A stretch of 64,000 bases of DNA from an uncultured Paracoccaceae bacterium (GCA_937927675.1 CALBSG010000016.1:1-64000); one strand, 5' to 3'; shown: positions 32,372 to 41,894, counted from the stretch's first letter. Numbers and translations: made by a program. Notes: generated from the sequence alone by a model not told the origin.

Positions 32372-32742
32372 TGTTGGTCACCCGACTACAATGCAAAGCG
32401 CACGACGGCGGATCAGCCCCATCTTTGCGGCAAAAAAAGCCGCGTCGCCCTCAAAAGAGGGTCGAATGATGTTGAAATCGCAGCACATAATCGCACTCTA
32501 CAAGCACGCCCCCGCCTGACATTTTACAGGTAGGACCACGGGGTTGGCGAGTGAAGACTTCTTAATTTCGCCACATTGCTGTCAAATTTACCCTGAATTC
32601 TCACCAATGCTCGCCTTTTTGCTGCCGCAATTTGCCAAAAAACAATCATAGGTAGAATTCCATTCGCCTTCCAACGCCCTAGGCGATTCGCCCAAGCATG
32701 GAAGGGAATGCCCCTGTGCCATTGTCTTTGGAAAGCACCCAA
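32372..32742. other. 371-base AT-richer intergenic region
   Basis: Between the sugar transferase gene and the small membrane protein gene. It is more AT-rich than the window average, which fits promoter DNA. A 67-codon plus-strand frame (32316-32519) overlaps the sugar transferase start and has no support. I see no other gene, RNA or repeat. Confidence 0.5.
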
Positions 32743-32925
32743 TCAGGGGCGACGAAACTCTGATGGCAAAGGCATCGTCGCCAGAGCCAAAAATGCCAAA
32801 ACAGCAATCATTCCGCCAATTTGATAAGACAGCAGCATTTGCACGACCCCTGGGCCCTGCAGCAAAGAAAAGCAAAATCCCGCAATTCCACCGATAACCG
32901 CCGACACAAGCACACCTGCGAGCAT
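32743..32925 (-). CDS. small two-helix membrane protein
   Basis: 60 residues from an ATG at 32925 with a strong AAGGAG site 5 bases upstream; longer in-frame starts lack one. The protein is almost entirely two membrane helices (L-V-S-A-V-I-G-G-I-A-G-F-C-F-S-L and I-G-G-M-I-A-V-L-A-F-L-A-L-A) with a short tail M-P-L-P-S-E-F. I do not recognise a family. Position between the sugar transferase and the flippase suggests a role in envelope polysaccharide, such as a complex-stabilising peptide. Confidence 0.6.
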   Translation of the reverse strand: MLAGVLVSAVIGGIAGFCFSLLQGPGVVQMLLSYQIGGMIAVLAFLALATMPLPSEFRRP

Positions 32926-33107
32926 TGTCACTCCTTTTGGCCGTCTTGCGCAATCTTTGCGCGAACTGGAAACAATTCCAGTAAAAAATAGCCACCAATG
33001 ACAAAAACTGCCGATTTTGTCGCCGTTTCGGCTGCAGAACCAAGCGGCGCGACAAAAACAGAACAGCCTCAGATATATTTGCAATACTCCGGCGCCGGCC
33101 TATCGGC

Positions 33108-34451
33108 CTAAAGACCCAAGGACCCGCGATTGACCCACAGGATTCCCGCGACCAGAACCGCCGCCGCGACAAAAAACGTCAGGTCATGACGCGCATCCCA
33201 AGCCCTGTGTTTATGCGCGAGCCACGCGATCCCCGGATGCAGCAGGGTCAACGCCAACCCTTGCGCGATCAGCGCCCCCCAAAGCCCGGCCATCTCCATT
33301 CCGATCAGAAATGCTGCGGTTTGCACGCCTGCCCTAATGGCCATCAAAAGGAAGTAATTGCGGGAATCCCCCGCCGCCAACGCCGATTGATCATAGGTCA
33401 TGCCGATGGCCGCTGGCATTTGTACCATGGCCATGAGAACCACCACCAATCCCGCAGACTGATAGCGAGTGTCATAGAGCAGGCCCACCAAAGGCATCCC
33501 AATCACACCAAGCACCGCCAACAGCGCCAGCGTCCCGCCCGACACCATATAGCGCAGCCGCCGCATCTTCAGCGCATTCTCTGCCGAAGCGGCCGGGTGA
33601 TGCTCACGGTAAAGCGGAATCAGAATGCGGCCTGTCACTGCCCCGGCCAAAAGGATGGGAAACGAGGCCAAGAACCATCCGATGTTATAGATCCCCAGCT
33701 CGGCCTTGGTCAGATAAGCGCCAAAGATTGCCTTATCGCCCTGTGACAGCAAAAAGCCACAGGCCGTTGACAGAAAGATCCACTTGCCGAAGTGGATCAG
33801 ATCCCGACCCGCATCACGATCCCAGCGAAAGCTGTTGGGTCGGCCCGGCAGCCACAGGTGCATCACGATCAGTTTGACCAGCGCCCCAACAATCGCCCCA
33901 ATCACCAGTGCCCAGACCGATTTCAGCACAAAGGCCAAAGCAATCATCGACAAAATACCGATCACCTGCGCCACAAGGTCCAAGAAGGTGACACGACCCA
34001 ACAGAAGATGACGGTTCGCCGTATCAATCCGCGTCGGGTTGAAGCCCGCGATGAACAAGGTCAGCCCCGCGGCGGGCAAAAGTTGCATCAGTTCCGGCGC
34101 GGCATAGATCCCGGCCATCGGCCAAGCCAGCGCGCAGGTCAAAAGCCACAGCACAGCCCCCCGCACCACATCAAAACTGAAGGCTGTATCCAGAAACTCC
34201 GGCTCGTCGCCGCGCGGATGGCGGCTGATGGCGGGGCCAATTCCCATGTCGGAAAACATCGACAACCCAACCAGCGCCACCGAAACCAGCGCCATGATGC
34301 CGAAGGCTTCGGGAAACAAAAGCCGGGTCAGGATCAGGTTTGAGACCAGCCGCAACCCCTGCGTGACCGCATAGGCCCCCGCCGTCAGCATCGAACTGGT
34401 AAGGGCGCGCTGGAACAGGGTCCGCGGCTGAGAGGCATGGAGCATCGACAT
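33108..34451 (-). CDS. polysaccharide flippase (Wzx/MATE-like)
   Basis: 447 residues from the ATG at 34451 (a second ATG lies 6 bases downstream). About 12-14 membrane helices and no signal peptide. The N-terminal G-L-R-L-V-S-N-L-I-L-T-R-L-L-F-P-E-A-F-G-I-M-A pattern is typical of polysaccharide transporters of the MOP superfamily. It would flip lipid-linked oligosaccharides across the inner membrane. It is divergent from the GT4 gene. No Wzy-like polymerase is visible in the window. Confidence 0.87.
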   Translation of the reverse strand: MSMLHASQPRTLFQRALTSSMLTAGAYAVTQGLRLVSNLILTRLLFPEAFGIMALVSVALVGLSMFSDMGIGPAISRHPRGDEPEFLDTAFSFDVVRGAVLWLLTCALAWPMAGIYAAPELMQLLPAAGLTLFIAGFNPTRIDTANRHLLLGRVTFLDLVAQVIGILSMIALAFVLKSVWALVIGAIVGALVKLIVMHLWLPGRPNSFRWDRDAGRDLIHFGKWIFLSTACGFLLSQGDKAIFGAYLTKAELGIYNIGWFLASFPILLAGAVTGRILIPLYREHHPAASAENALKMRRLRYMVSGGTLALLAVLGVIGMPLVGLLYDTRYQSAGLVVVLMAMVQMPAAIGMTYDQSALAAGDSRNYFLLMAIRAGVQTAAFLIGMEMAGLWGALIAQGLALTLLHPGIAWLAHKHRAWDARHDLTFFVAAAVLVAGILWVNRGSLGL

Positions 34452-34631
34452 GGTGAGGCAAGCTATAATGGCACTGTGCCGAAAAGAAGGCGGGAAACGT
34501 GCTGCACTTTTCCCCGCGTCCTTGCGGCAATACTGTACAAATATCCGCGCCAGGTGAGGACTCGTTAGTTCTTTGGCCTTAGATTTGCCGCAACTCACGG
34601 CTATCTGGCTGTGGTCATTTCAGGGTGCCAT
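34452..34631. promoter_or_regulatory. divergent promoter region, flippase / GT4
   Basis: A 180-base intergenic region between divergent polysaccharide genes. No clear operator or sigma factor motif could be assigned. Confidence 0.35.
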
Positions 34632-35852
34632 TTGAAACTCGCCTATCTGGTCAACACTTATCCGCGCGCCTCGCATACCTTCATCCGGCGCGAGATTCAG
34701 GCGTTGGAGCGTATTGCCGTTCCCGTGCATCGCTTTGCCATGCGGTCAGACCGGGATGCTTTGGTGGATGCGGGGGATATCGCCGAAGACTATCGCACCG
34801 AACATGTGCTGGAGATGGGGCTGATCCGCCTGATCGGCACGGCACTGGGCTGGATGGCGCTGCACCCTGCCTCGACCTTGGTGGCGCTGACGCGCGCTTG
34901 GGCCTGTGGCGCGCGCGGTGCTGGGGGGCCGCCGGGCACCGGCGGGCGGTTGCGCCACCTGATCTACTTGATCGAGGCGGCCTATATTGCCCGGCGTTGC
35001 CAGGATTTGGGCATTGGCCATCTTCACGCCCATTTCGGCACCAATTCCGCAACGGTCGCGCTGTTAGCCCGCAGCCTTGCCGGCCCGCAATTCAGCTTTA
35101 CCGTGCATGGCCCCGAAGAATTTGATGCCCCGCTGGCCCTGTCATTGCGACAAAAGATCGAAGGTGCGGCCTTTGTCGTGGCAATTTCGTCCTTTGGCCG
35201 CAGCCAGCTTTGCCGTTGGGTTGCGCCTGCGCAGTGGGATAAGATCAAGGTTGTCCATTGCGGTATTGAACCAGACCGTTTCCCCCTGCCCGTGGCGCTG
35301 CCCAGCGGCGGACCGCATCTGGTCGCCGTCGGGCGGTTTTCGGCGCAAAAGGGCTTTGGTCTTTTGATCGAAGCGATGGCCATTGCCGCCCCTTCGCTGC
35401 CGGATCTGCGTCTCACGCTGGTCGGCGATGGAGAGTTGCGAAAGCAGATCAAAGGCTTGATTGAGAAATTCGGGCTTGGCCCCCGCATCACGCTGACCGG
35501 CTGGCAGGATGAGGCGGGCGTCAGAAAAGCGCTGGACAGCGCGCAGGCCTTGATCCTGCCATCCTTTGCCGAAGGCCTGCCGATGGTTCTGATGGAGGCG
35601 ATGGCAAACGGCCGCCCCGTGATCGCCACGGCCATTGCCGGTGTGCCAGAACTGGTGAACCGCGATGCAGGCTGGACGGTGCCGGCGGGCGACGCCATGG
35701 CATTGGCAACGGCGATTCACGCCTTGTCACAAATGCCGCCTGAACGTCTGGTCGAAATGGGGCGCGCCGCCCGCACGCGGGTGTTTGAGCGCCACGATAT
35801 CGACCATCTCGCCAGCACGCTGGCCAGCCATTTCCGCGAGGCCGGCGCATGA
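34632..35852 (+). CDS. family 4 glycosyltransferase
   Basis: 406 residues from a TTG at 34632, giving the typical start M-K-L-A-Y-L-V-N-T-Y-P; a GTG at 34611 is an alternative. The GT-B fold shows H-L-H-A-H-F-G in the N-terminal domain and the C-terminal G-R-F-S-A-Q-K-G-F, E-G-L-P-M-V-L-M-E-A-M-A-N-G-R-P-V motifs of GT4. Such enzymes add hexoses from nucleotide sugars to lipid-linked glycans. It overlaps the next gene by 4 bases (ATGA), so they are co-translated. Confidence 0.93.
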   Translation: MKLAYLVNTYPRASHTFIRREIQALERIAVPVHRFAMRSDRDALVDAGDIAEDYRTEHVLEMGLIRLIGTALGWMALHPASTLVALTRAWACGARGAGGPPGTGGRLRHLIYLIEAAYIARRCQDLGIGHLHAHFGTNSATVALLARSLAGPQFSFTVHGPEEFDAPLALSLRQKIEGAAFVVAISSFGRSQLCRWVAPAQWDKIKVVHCGIEPDRFPLPVALPSGGPHLVAVGRFSAQKGFGLLIEAMAIAAPSLPDLRLTLVGDGELRKQIKGLIEKFGLGPRITLTGWQDEAGVRKALDSAQALILPSFAEGLPMVLMEAMANGRPVIATAIAGVPELVNRDAGWTVPAGDAMALATAIHALSQMPPERLVEMGRAARTRVFERHDIDHLASTLASHFREAGA

Positions 35853-36616
35853 GTGATTTCATCCTTGCCTGCGCCAGCCATTCCGAGGCGATCCTTTCGG
35901 CCAATCTCGCCCGTTCCCCCCTTTTGGCGTCGATACCCTTGCATGTGGAAAAAGACGCGCCGTCGGCTGCCGTCGCCTATAACCGGGCGCTTGACGCAAC
36001 CACCGCGCCGATTGTGATCTTCGCCCATCATGATGTCTATCTGCCCTCCGGGTGGGAACGGCTTTTGGCCGCACGCTTGGCCGAACTGCCGCCCGATTGG
36101 GCGGTTTTTGGCAGCTTTGGCATCGGACTGGATGGGGCGCATGTTGGTCCTGTGTGGTCTTCCTCACTCGGGTCGATCGTTGGCCGGGTGCCGATGGCAC
36201 CTGTTCCTGTGCAGGCCTTTGATGAGTTGCTGATCGTACTCAACCGCAACGCGGGCCTGCGCTTTGATGAAACGCTGCCCGGCTGGCATCTTTATGGCAC
36301 CGATATCGTGCAAACTGCCCGCACGACGGGGTTTGGGGCCTATGCCGGGGCGCTGCCCTGCATCCACAATGACCGCTATCATGAGGCGCTTGGCACCGAT
36401 TTCGATGAGGCCTACCGCTTCATGCAGCGCAAATGGGCCGCCGCCCTGCCCATTCGCACCCCAATCACCAAGATCAGCCGCACCGGCCTGCATCTCCGGC
36501 GCGACCGCTGGCGCAACCGGCAATCCACCGACATCCGCGAGAGCATGGCCGTCGGCACCGATTATCCGGTTGAAACACTGGCCGCACGCTGCGGCTGGTC
36601 ACGCCTGCAACCTTAG
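35849..36616 (+). CDS. StrF-like GT2 family glycosyltransferase
   Basis: 255 residues. It lacks a classical GT2 N-terminus but contains Y-N-R-A-L-D followed by F-A-H-H-D-V-Y-L-P-S-G-W-E, the pattern of the StrF-type glycosyltransferase branch, and G-W-H-L-Y-G-T-D further on. Being coupled to the GT4 gene suggests it adds another sugar to the same polymer. Its tail overlaps the convergent SGNH hydrolase by 18 bases. The last 50 residues are basic and match nothing I know. Confidence 0.7.
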   Translation: MSDFILACASHSEAILSANLARSPLLASIPLHVEKDAPSAAVAYNRALDATTAPIVIFAHHDVYLPSGWERLLAARLAELPPDWAVFGSFGIGLDGAHVGPVWSSSLGSIVGRVPMAPVPVQAFDELLIVLNRNAGLRFDETLPGWHLYGTDIVQTARTTGFGAYAGALPCIHNDRYHEALGTDFDEAYRFMQRKWAAALPIRTPITKISRTGLHLRRDRWRNRQSTDIRESMAVGTDYPVETLAARCGWSRLQP

Positions 36617-37234
36617 GGCGGTTGCGACCGCTATCGCCAAAAGCGCATGGTTCTCGGCATCGAAATGCACGCCATCTTGCGGGCTGACCTGCATCACTTG
36701 GCCTGCATCCAAGAAATGTACCCCGCGCGATGCCGCCAAGGCACGGTAATGGCCGGGCAATTCCAACCCGCGCTGATGTGCGCCGTAAAACTGATTGGCA
36801 ATTGGGCCGACGCCTTCCATCACGGGCGGCGGGCACACCAGCAGCACACGGAACCCGCCATGTCGGGCCTGCATCTCGGGTGATTGGGCGATGTCCAACA
36901 GCGCGGCAATCCCACCGGTGATCAACTCGGGGCTGGCCCCGAACCTTGCCTTGGCATCATTGGTGCCAAGCATGATGACCAGCCAATCAATCGGCCCATG
37001 GCTTTGCAGCGCAATTTTCAGCCCGTCGATCCCGTTCATAATCGGGCCCATAACGGCGTCGCCCCATTGCGCGGTGCGCCCCGGCAAACCTTCTTCCACC
37101 AGATCCCAGCCCAAGCCGCGCGCCATACGGGTCGGCCAGCGTACTTCGGCCCCAAAGCGCCGATACTCGCCCTCAGTCTGCATCGGCGGTGTGCCGTGGG
37201 TGTTGCTGTCACCAAAACACAAAACCAAAGTCAT
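36599..37234 (-). CDS. SGNH/GDSL-family hydrolase
   Basis: 211 residues with all four SGNH blocks: G-D-S-N-T-H-G (Ser10), the Gly block near 49-52 (G-L-P-G), G-T-N-D (Asn92), and D-G-V-H-F (Asp187, His190). No signal peptide, so it is cytosolic. It resembles arylesterase/acyl-CoA thioesterase-type members, but substrate is uncertain; removal of O-acetyl groups is possible given the neighbouring sugar genes. The 3' end overlaps the StrF-like gene in antisense. Confidence 0.85.
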   Translation of the reverse strand: MTLVLCFGDSNTHGTPPMQTEGEYRRFGAEVRWPTRMARGLGWDLVEEGLPGRTAQWGDAVMGPIMNGIDGLKIALQSHGPIDWLVIMLGTNDAKARFGASPELITGGIAALLDIAQSPEMQARHGGFRVLLVCPPPVMEGVGPIANQFYGAHQRGLELPGHYRALAASRGVHFLDAGQVMQVSPQDGVHFDAENHALLAIAVATALRLQA

Positions 37235-37351
37235 CGCGCATCTCCGTTTTCGTCAGGCTATCCGGCCCCCCGCAGCCGGTAAAGCCTGCCCCTTCAAATC
37301 CGCCCCAAGCCGTCGCATATAGGGTCAAGAAATTTCGTATGAGGACATGAC

Positions 37352-38257
37352 ATGTTCGGCGCTTCTGACAAACCCGTAGCCACGGACCTTATCAAAGACG
37401 GCAACGAAGCCAGCTTCATGGCCGACGTGATCGAGCCATCGCAAACCGTGCCGGTCATCGTCGATTTCTGGGCGCCGTGGTGTGGCCCGTGCAAAACGCT
37501 TGGCCCGGCCTTGGAGGCCGCCGTCACCGCCGCCAAAGGGGCAGTGCGGATGGTCAAGATCAACGTCGACGAAAATCAGGCGTTGGCGGGCCAATTGCGC
37601 ATCCAGTCGATCCCGACGGTCTACGCTTTCTTCAACGGTCAGCCGGTTGACGGCTTTCAAGGGGCCATCCCCGGGTCGGAAATCAAAAAATTCGTCGAAA
37701 CCCTGTCGAAGATGGGCGGCGGGGCCGATAACGGTCTGGCCGATGCGCTGGCCGCTGCCGAAGAAATGCTGACCGAAGGCGCCGCCGCGGACGCCGCCGA
37801 AACCTTTGCCGCCATTCTGGAAGAAGAGCCGGAAAACGCCGCCGCATATGGCGGCTTGATCCGCGCCCAAGTGGCGCTTGGCGATCTTGACGAGGCAGAG
37901 GCACTGCTGGCCAAGGCCCCCGCCGCCCTTGCCAAGTCGAAAGAGGTCGAGGCCGCCCGCGCGCAGATTGAATTGGCGCGCCAAGCTGCCAAGGCCGGCC
38001 CGGTGGATGATTTGCGGGCTGCGCTGGCCAAAGACCCGGCCAACCGGCAGGTGATGTTCGATCTGGCCGCGGCTCAGCACGCCTCGGGCGATGTCGAAGG
38101 TGCCGTGACCACGCTGCTGGATCTGTTCAAGCTGGACCGCGAATGGAACGACGGGGCCGCCAAGACCCAGCTGTTCACCATATTCGACGCCTTGAAACCG
38201 CAAGATCCGATTGTCTTGGCAGGCCGCCGCCGGCTGTCGTCATTGATCTTTGCCTGA
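37352..38257 (+). CDS. cnoX: thioredoxin-domain chaperone CnoX-like (co-chaperone with TPR)
   Basis: 301 residues: a thioredoxin fold with W-C-G-P-C (Cys44, Cys47) in the first 120 residues, followed by an Ala/Glu-rich TPR-like region (130-300). This architecture is that of CnoX (YbbN), a holdase that protects proteins under oxidative stress and hands them to GroEL/ES or DnaK. Unlike E. coli CnoX, which has a disrupted motif, this one keeps both active cysteines, as in Caulobacter, so it may also reduce disulfides. Confidence 0.88.
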   Translation: MFGASDKPVATDLIKDGNEASFMADVIEPSQTVPVIVDFWAPWCGPCKTLGPALEAAVTAAKGAVRMVKINVDENQALAGQLRIQSIPTVYAFFNGQPVDGFQGAIPGSEIKKFVETLSKMGGGADNGLADALAAAEEMLTEGAAADAAETFAAILEEEPENAAAYGGLIRAQVALGDLDEAEALLAKAPAALAKSKEVEAARAQIELARQAAKAGPVDDLRAALAKDPANRQVMFDLAAAQHASGDVEGAVTTLLDLFKLDREWNDGAAKTQLFTIFDALKPQDPIVLAGRRRLSSLIFA

Positions 38258-38282
38258 TCGAAAACCGCACTATGTTCCGGGC

Positions 38283-38918
38283 ATGACACCAGACCTTCCC
38301 GAGATCATCCCGCTCTTTCCGCTGCCCGGTGCGCTTTTGCTGCCGCGCACCCGGTTGCCGTTGCATATTTTCGAGCCGCGCTATCTGGCGATGCTCGAAG
38401 ATTGCTTGAAAACACCCTCACGGCTGATCGGCATGATCCAGCCCCGGCTGAGTCCGGGCGGAGAAAAGCTGCTTTCCGCGATTGGCTGCGCCGGTCGGGT
38501 CACGGCGTTTTCGGAAACCGAGGACGGCCGCTACATGATCACCCTGTCGGGCATCAGCCGCTTTCGCCTGCGCGAAGAAGTGCAGGGCTTCCCGCCCTAT
38601 CGCCGGGCGCTGGTCGATTGGTCACCCTTTGCCCGCGATACCGGCGCGGCCGAAGACGACCCCGGCCTTGACCGCCTCACCTTGCTGGAACAGCTGGGCC
38701 GGTTTTTTGCGCATCACAAGCTGGGCACGGATTGGGAGAGCCTGAAAGGGGCCGAACCGGAGTTGCTGATCAACGCCCTGTCCATGCTGTTGCCGCTGTC
38801 GCCCGAAGACAAGCAAGCCCTGCTGGAAGCCCCGTCTTTGGTCACACGGCGCGAAACCTTGGTGACGTTGATGGAGTTTTCGCTACGGTCGGGCGGTGGC
38901 GATGAGGTGTTACAATGA
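38283..38918 (+). CDS. LON substrate-binding domain protein
   Basis: 211 residues from the ATG at 38283. It contains the N-terminal domain of Lon proteases (I-P-L-F-P-L-P-G-A-L-L-L-P, then H-I-F-E-P-R-Y and M-I-T-L-S-G-I-S-R-F-R) but no ATPase or protease domain. Such stand-alone domains are common in alphaproteobacteria beside trm112 and ubiH; their role is not known. The last codons overlap the trm112 start (ATGA). Confidence 0.9.
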   Translation: MTPDLPEIIPLFPLPGALLLPRTRLPLHIFEPRYLAMLEDCLKTPSRLIGMIQPRLSPGGEKLLSAIGCAGRVTAFSETEDGRYMITLSGISRFRLREEVQGFPPYRRALVDWSPFARDTGAAEDDPGLDRLTLLEQLGRFFAHHKLGTDWESLKGAEPELLINALSMLLPLSPEDKQALLEAPSLVTRRETLVTLMEFSLRSGGGDEVLQ

Positions 38919-39100
38919 GCGACAACGAAACCGAGACCGACCGCCGCATGCTAGAGGCCTTGGTCTGTCCCTTGACGCAGGCCGTGCTGACCTATGATGC
39001 CGAGGCCCATGAGTTGATCTCAAAGGCCGCGCATCTCGCCTATCCGATCCGCGACGGCATCCCGGTGATGCTGGTGTCCGAAGCGCGCAACATCGACTGA
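38915..39100 (+). CDS. Trm112 family protein
   Basis: 61 residues with the Trm112 pattern: L-E-A-L-V-C-P-L-T, then A-Y-P-I-R-D-G-I-P-V-M-L near the end. Trm112 proteins activate methyltransferases in eukaryotes and archaea; bacterial YcaR-type members have one or two cysteines and an uncertain role. It is coupled to the LON-domain gene. Confidence 0.92.
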   Translation: MSDNETETDRRMLEALVCPLTQAVLTYDAEAHELISKAAHLAYPIRDGIPVMLVSEARNID

Positions 39101-39106
39101 AGCCGA

Positions 39107-40336
39107 TCAGATCGGCTGGCCAGCCAAAAGCTTCGGCAACTCCCCTTGCAGCCCTGCCGCCTGCCGCATGAAGCCGCGCCGCAAACCCGGCAGCGCATTG
39201 ACCAGCCCAAGCCCCAAATCCCGCCCTGCACGCAGCAAGGGATTGTCATTGGAAAACAGCCGGTTGACGCCATCCATCCCCAAGGCCAGCGTGGTGCTGT
39301 CAAACCGCCGCCAGCGTTCATACCGCTCTAGAACATCGACAGCGCCAATATCTTCGCCCCGCCGCGCTGCCATGATCAGCACTTCAGCCAAGGCGCCGAC
39401 ATCGCGGAACCCAAGGTTCAGACCCTGCCCTGCAATCGGATGCACCCCATGCGCCGCATCGCCGACCAAGGCGATCCGCGGCTGCACGAAAGCTTCGGCC
39501 AAGGTCAGGTTCAAGGGATAGGTGAACCGCGCGCCCGCCAAGGCAATCTCGCCCAGAAAATCGCCAAAGCGCGGCCGCAGTGCCTGCAAATAATTTTCAT
39601 CATCCAAGGCCTGAATGGCCGCCGCTGCTGCGTCTGTTTCACTCCACACGATCGAGGAATGATGCCCGCCCGGCAGCGGCAGAATGGCCAAGGGGCCAGA
39701 GGGCATGAAATACTGATGCGCCGTGCCGTCGTGGTTCCGTTCGTGCTGCACCGCCGTCACCAGCGCCGTCTGACCATACCCCCAGCCCTGCCGCTTGATC
39801 CCGGCGCGCTGCGCCACACCCGAGGCGCGGCCATCACAGCCCACCAGAACCCGCCCACGCAAACACCGGCCCGAGGCCAACGTGACCGACACATCTTGCG
39901 GCGCAACTTCTTGTGAAACAACGGTTTCACCAGAAATCAGCGTGACCCCTGCCGTATTTTGCATCGCATCGAGAAAGGCCGCATAAAGATGCCGATCTTC
40001 CACCATGAAGCCCATCGGGCCTTCTTCCAGCTCGGCGGCGTCAAAGGTCAGAAAGAAAGGCGCTGGCCCTTGGCCGGGGCGACCATCGCTCGCCTTGATC
40101 TTCAGGATGGGTTGAACCTTGCCTTCAAGACCTTGCCAAACGCCAATCGCGGCCAAAAGCCGTTTTGAGGCAATCGCCAAAGCATAGGCGCGGCCGTCGA
40201 AACCCGCCTCGGCACGGGTGGGCGCAGGGCGCGCATCAATGACCGCCACGCGAAGCCCGCGTTGCGCCAAGGCCAGCCCCAAAGCCGGGCCATTCAGCCC
40301 GCCCCCCACAATCAGAATATCGGCGTCATGTTCCAT
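39107..40336 (-). CDS. UbiH/UbiF/Coq6-family FAD hydroxylase
   Basis: 409 residues from the ATG at 40336. FAD fold G-G-G-L-N-G-P-A (residues 10-17) with N-terminal V-G-G-G, the D-G motif G-C-D-G-R-A-S-G, and the G-D motif L-V-G-D-A-A-H-G-V-H-P-I-A-G-Q-G-L-N-L-G, the ubiquinone-hydroxylase signature. It hydroxylates the quinone ring (C4, C5 or C6); the exact position cannot be read, since several alphaproteobacterial enzymes combine them. It converges with trm112 with a 6-base gap and is divergent from the amidase. Confidence 0.9.
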   Translation of the reverse strand: MEHDADILIVGGGLNGPALGLALAQRGLRVAVIDARPAPTRAEAGFDGRAYALAIASKRLLAAIGVWQGLEGKVQPILKIKASDGRPGQGPAPFFLTFDAAELEEGPMGFMVEDRHLYAAFLDAMQNTAGVTLISGETVVSQEVAPQDVSVTLASGRCLRGRVLVGCDGRASGVAQRAGIKRQGWGYGQTALVTAVQHERNHDGTAHQYFMPSGPLAILPLPGGHHSSIVWSETDAAAAAIQALDDENYLQALRPRFGDFLGEIALAGARFTYPLNLTLAEAFVQPRIALVGDAAHGVHPIAGQGLNLGFRDVGALAEVLIMAARRGEDIGAVDVLERYERWRRFDSTTLALGMDGVNRLFSNDNPLLRAGRDLGLGLVNALPGLRRGFMRQAAGLQGELPKLLAGQPI

Positions 40337-40415
40337 ACCGTTCAATATGGTCTGTCATGCGGGATTGTCCATGCGCCGCCTTGCCGCTAGCCTTTGACGC
40401 AAATGGAGGCTCTCA

Positions 40416-41747
40416 ATGTCGAAAACCTGGACCAACATGACCGCGTCGGACTTGGGTCGTGCCATCGGCAAGGGAACCATCAATCCGGTGGAACTGACCG
40501 AATTCTTCCTCGACAAGATCGAAAGTCACCCGCTCGCCCCGCGCATCTATGCCCGCACCACTGCAGCCCGCGCACGGGGCGAGGCGATGGGAGCAGCCAC
40601 CCGCGCCAAAGCCGGGATGCGTAAGGGGCTTTTGGATGGTGTACCGCTGAGTTGGAAGGATCTGTTCGACACGGCAGGCATCGAGACAGAGGCAGGCTCG
40701 GCACTGTTGAAAGGCCGCGTGCCGCAGGCCGACGCTGCGGTCTTGACGGCGGCCACGGGTGACGGGCTGGTTTGTCTGGGCAAGACCCATATGTCAGAAC
40801 TGGCTTTCTCGGGGTTGGGATTGAACCCCGTGACGGCGACAAGCCCTTGTATCAATGATGAAAATGCGGTTCCGGGCGGATCGTCGTCGGGCGCGGCGGC
40901 CTCGGTGGCCTATGGGTTGGCGCCCGCTGCCGTCGGGTCGGATACGGGCGGGTCCGTGCGTATTCCGGCGGCATGGAATGATCTTGTCGGGCTGAAAACC
41001 ACGGCCGGGCGGCTGTCGCTGACCGGGGTTGTGCCCCTGTGCGAAACCTTTGACACGGTTGGCCCCTTGGCCCATTCGGTCGAAGATTGCGCTCATATTT
41101 TCGCTGCACTTGAAAACCGCCGCGCGCCCGATCTTGAAGGCAGCAGCCTGACGGGAGCGCGGCTTTTGGTCTTGGAAACGGTGGCGCTGGATGATCTGCG
41201 GGATCGCCCGGCACAGGGTTTTGAGGATGCGCTGGCCCGGCTGACCCGCGCAGGTGCCCGCATTGAAAGCGGCCGTTTCCCCGATCTGAGCGAAGCGATG
41301 GGCCTGACCGCGATCCTGATGACCTCAGAGGCCTACGGCATCTGGGCCCCAACGATTGAAACCGCACCAGACAAGATGTTCCCGCGGATTCTCGAGCGTT
41401 TTCGTGCTGGTGCCGCCTTCAAGGCCGCCGATTATGTCGCGGCGTGGCGGCGGTTGCATGTGATCCGGGCGGGCTGGGCGCAGGCGATGGCGGGCTATGA
41501 CGCGGTTCTGGTGCCAACCTCGCCCATCCTGCCGCCCAATGCGGACCGGTTGATGAACGACCATGATTATTACGTCAGCGAGAACCTTCTGTCGCTGCGC
41601 AATACCCGCATCGGCAACCTGATGGGCCTGTGCGCCCTGACGCTGCCAACGGCACAGCCCTCATGTGGGCTCAGCCTGATGGCTGCGCCCATGCAAGAGG
41701 ACCGCCTTCTCAGGCTGGGCATGGCAGCCGAGCGCGCCCTCGCTTAA
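40416..41747 (+). CDS. amidase signature family hydrolase
   Basis: 443 residues with the full amidase signature: Lys81 in S-W-K-D-L, the G-G-S-S-S-G loop (154-159) and the nucleophile Ser180 in G-S-D-T-G-G-S-V-R. It hydrolyses carboxamides; the family includes GatA, indoleacetamide and aryl amidases. The gene stands alone without gatB or gatC next to it, so a tRNA role is unlikely. GGAGG-like site (TGGAGG) upstream. Substrate unknown. Confidence 0.93.
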   Translation: MSKTWTNMTASDLGRAIGKGTINPVELTEFFLDKIESHPLAPRIYARTTAARARGEAMGAATRAKAGMRKGLLDGVPLSWKDLFDTAGIETEAGSALLKGRVPQADAAVLTAATGDGLVCLGKTHMSELAFSGLGLNPVTATSPCINDENAVPGGSSSGAAASVAYGLAPAAVGSDTGGSVRIPAAWNDLVGLKTTAGRLSLTGVVPLCETFDTVGPLAHSVEDCAHIFAALENRRAPDLEGSSLTGARLLVLETVALDDLRDRPAQGFEDALARLTRAGARIESGRFPDLSEAMGLTAILMTSEAYGIWAPTIETAPDKMFPRILERFRAGAAFKAADYVAAWRRLHVIRAGWAQAMAGYDAVLVPTSPILPPNADRLMNDHDYYVSENLLSLRNTRIGNLMGLCALTLPTAQPSCGLSLMAAPMQEDRLLRLGMAAERALA

Positions 41748-41894
41748 AGCGCCTTGCGCCCCGAAAACGGGACGAAAAAGCAACAACTTGTGGGTCGCGG
41801 GCCACAAACCGCAAGGGTTTTTCTGGACCCGCGCGCAAGGCCCGGCTAATCTCGGGTCAAACGGGGCGATACGACCCCGAGTATGAGGCACGGT

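Noticed and set aside
32316..32519. A 67-codon plus-strand frame at the start of the sugar transferase gene
   Set aside because: Overlaps the sugar transferase start in antisense, with no ribosome-binding site or known family.
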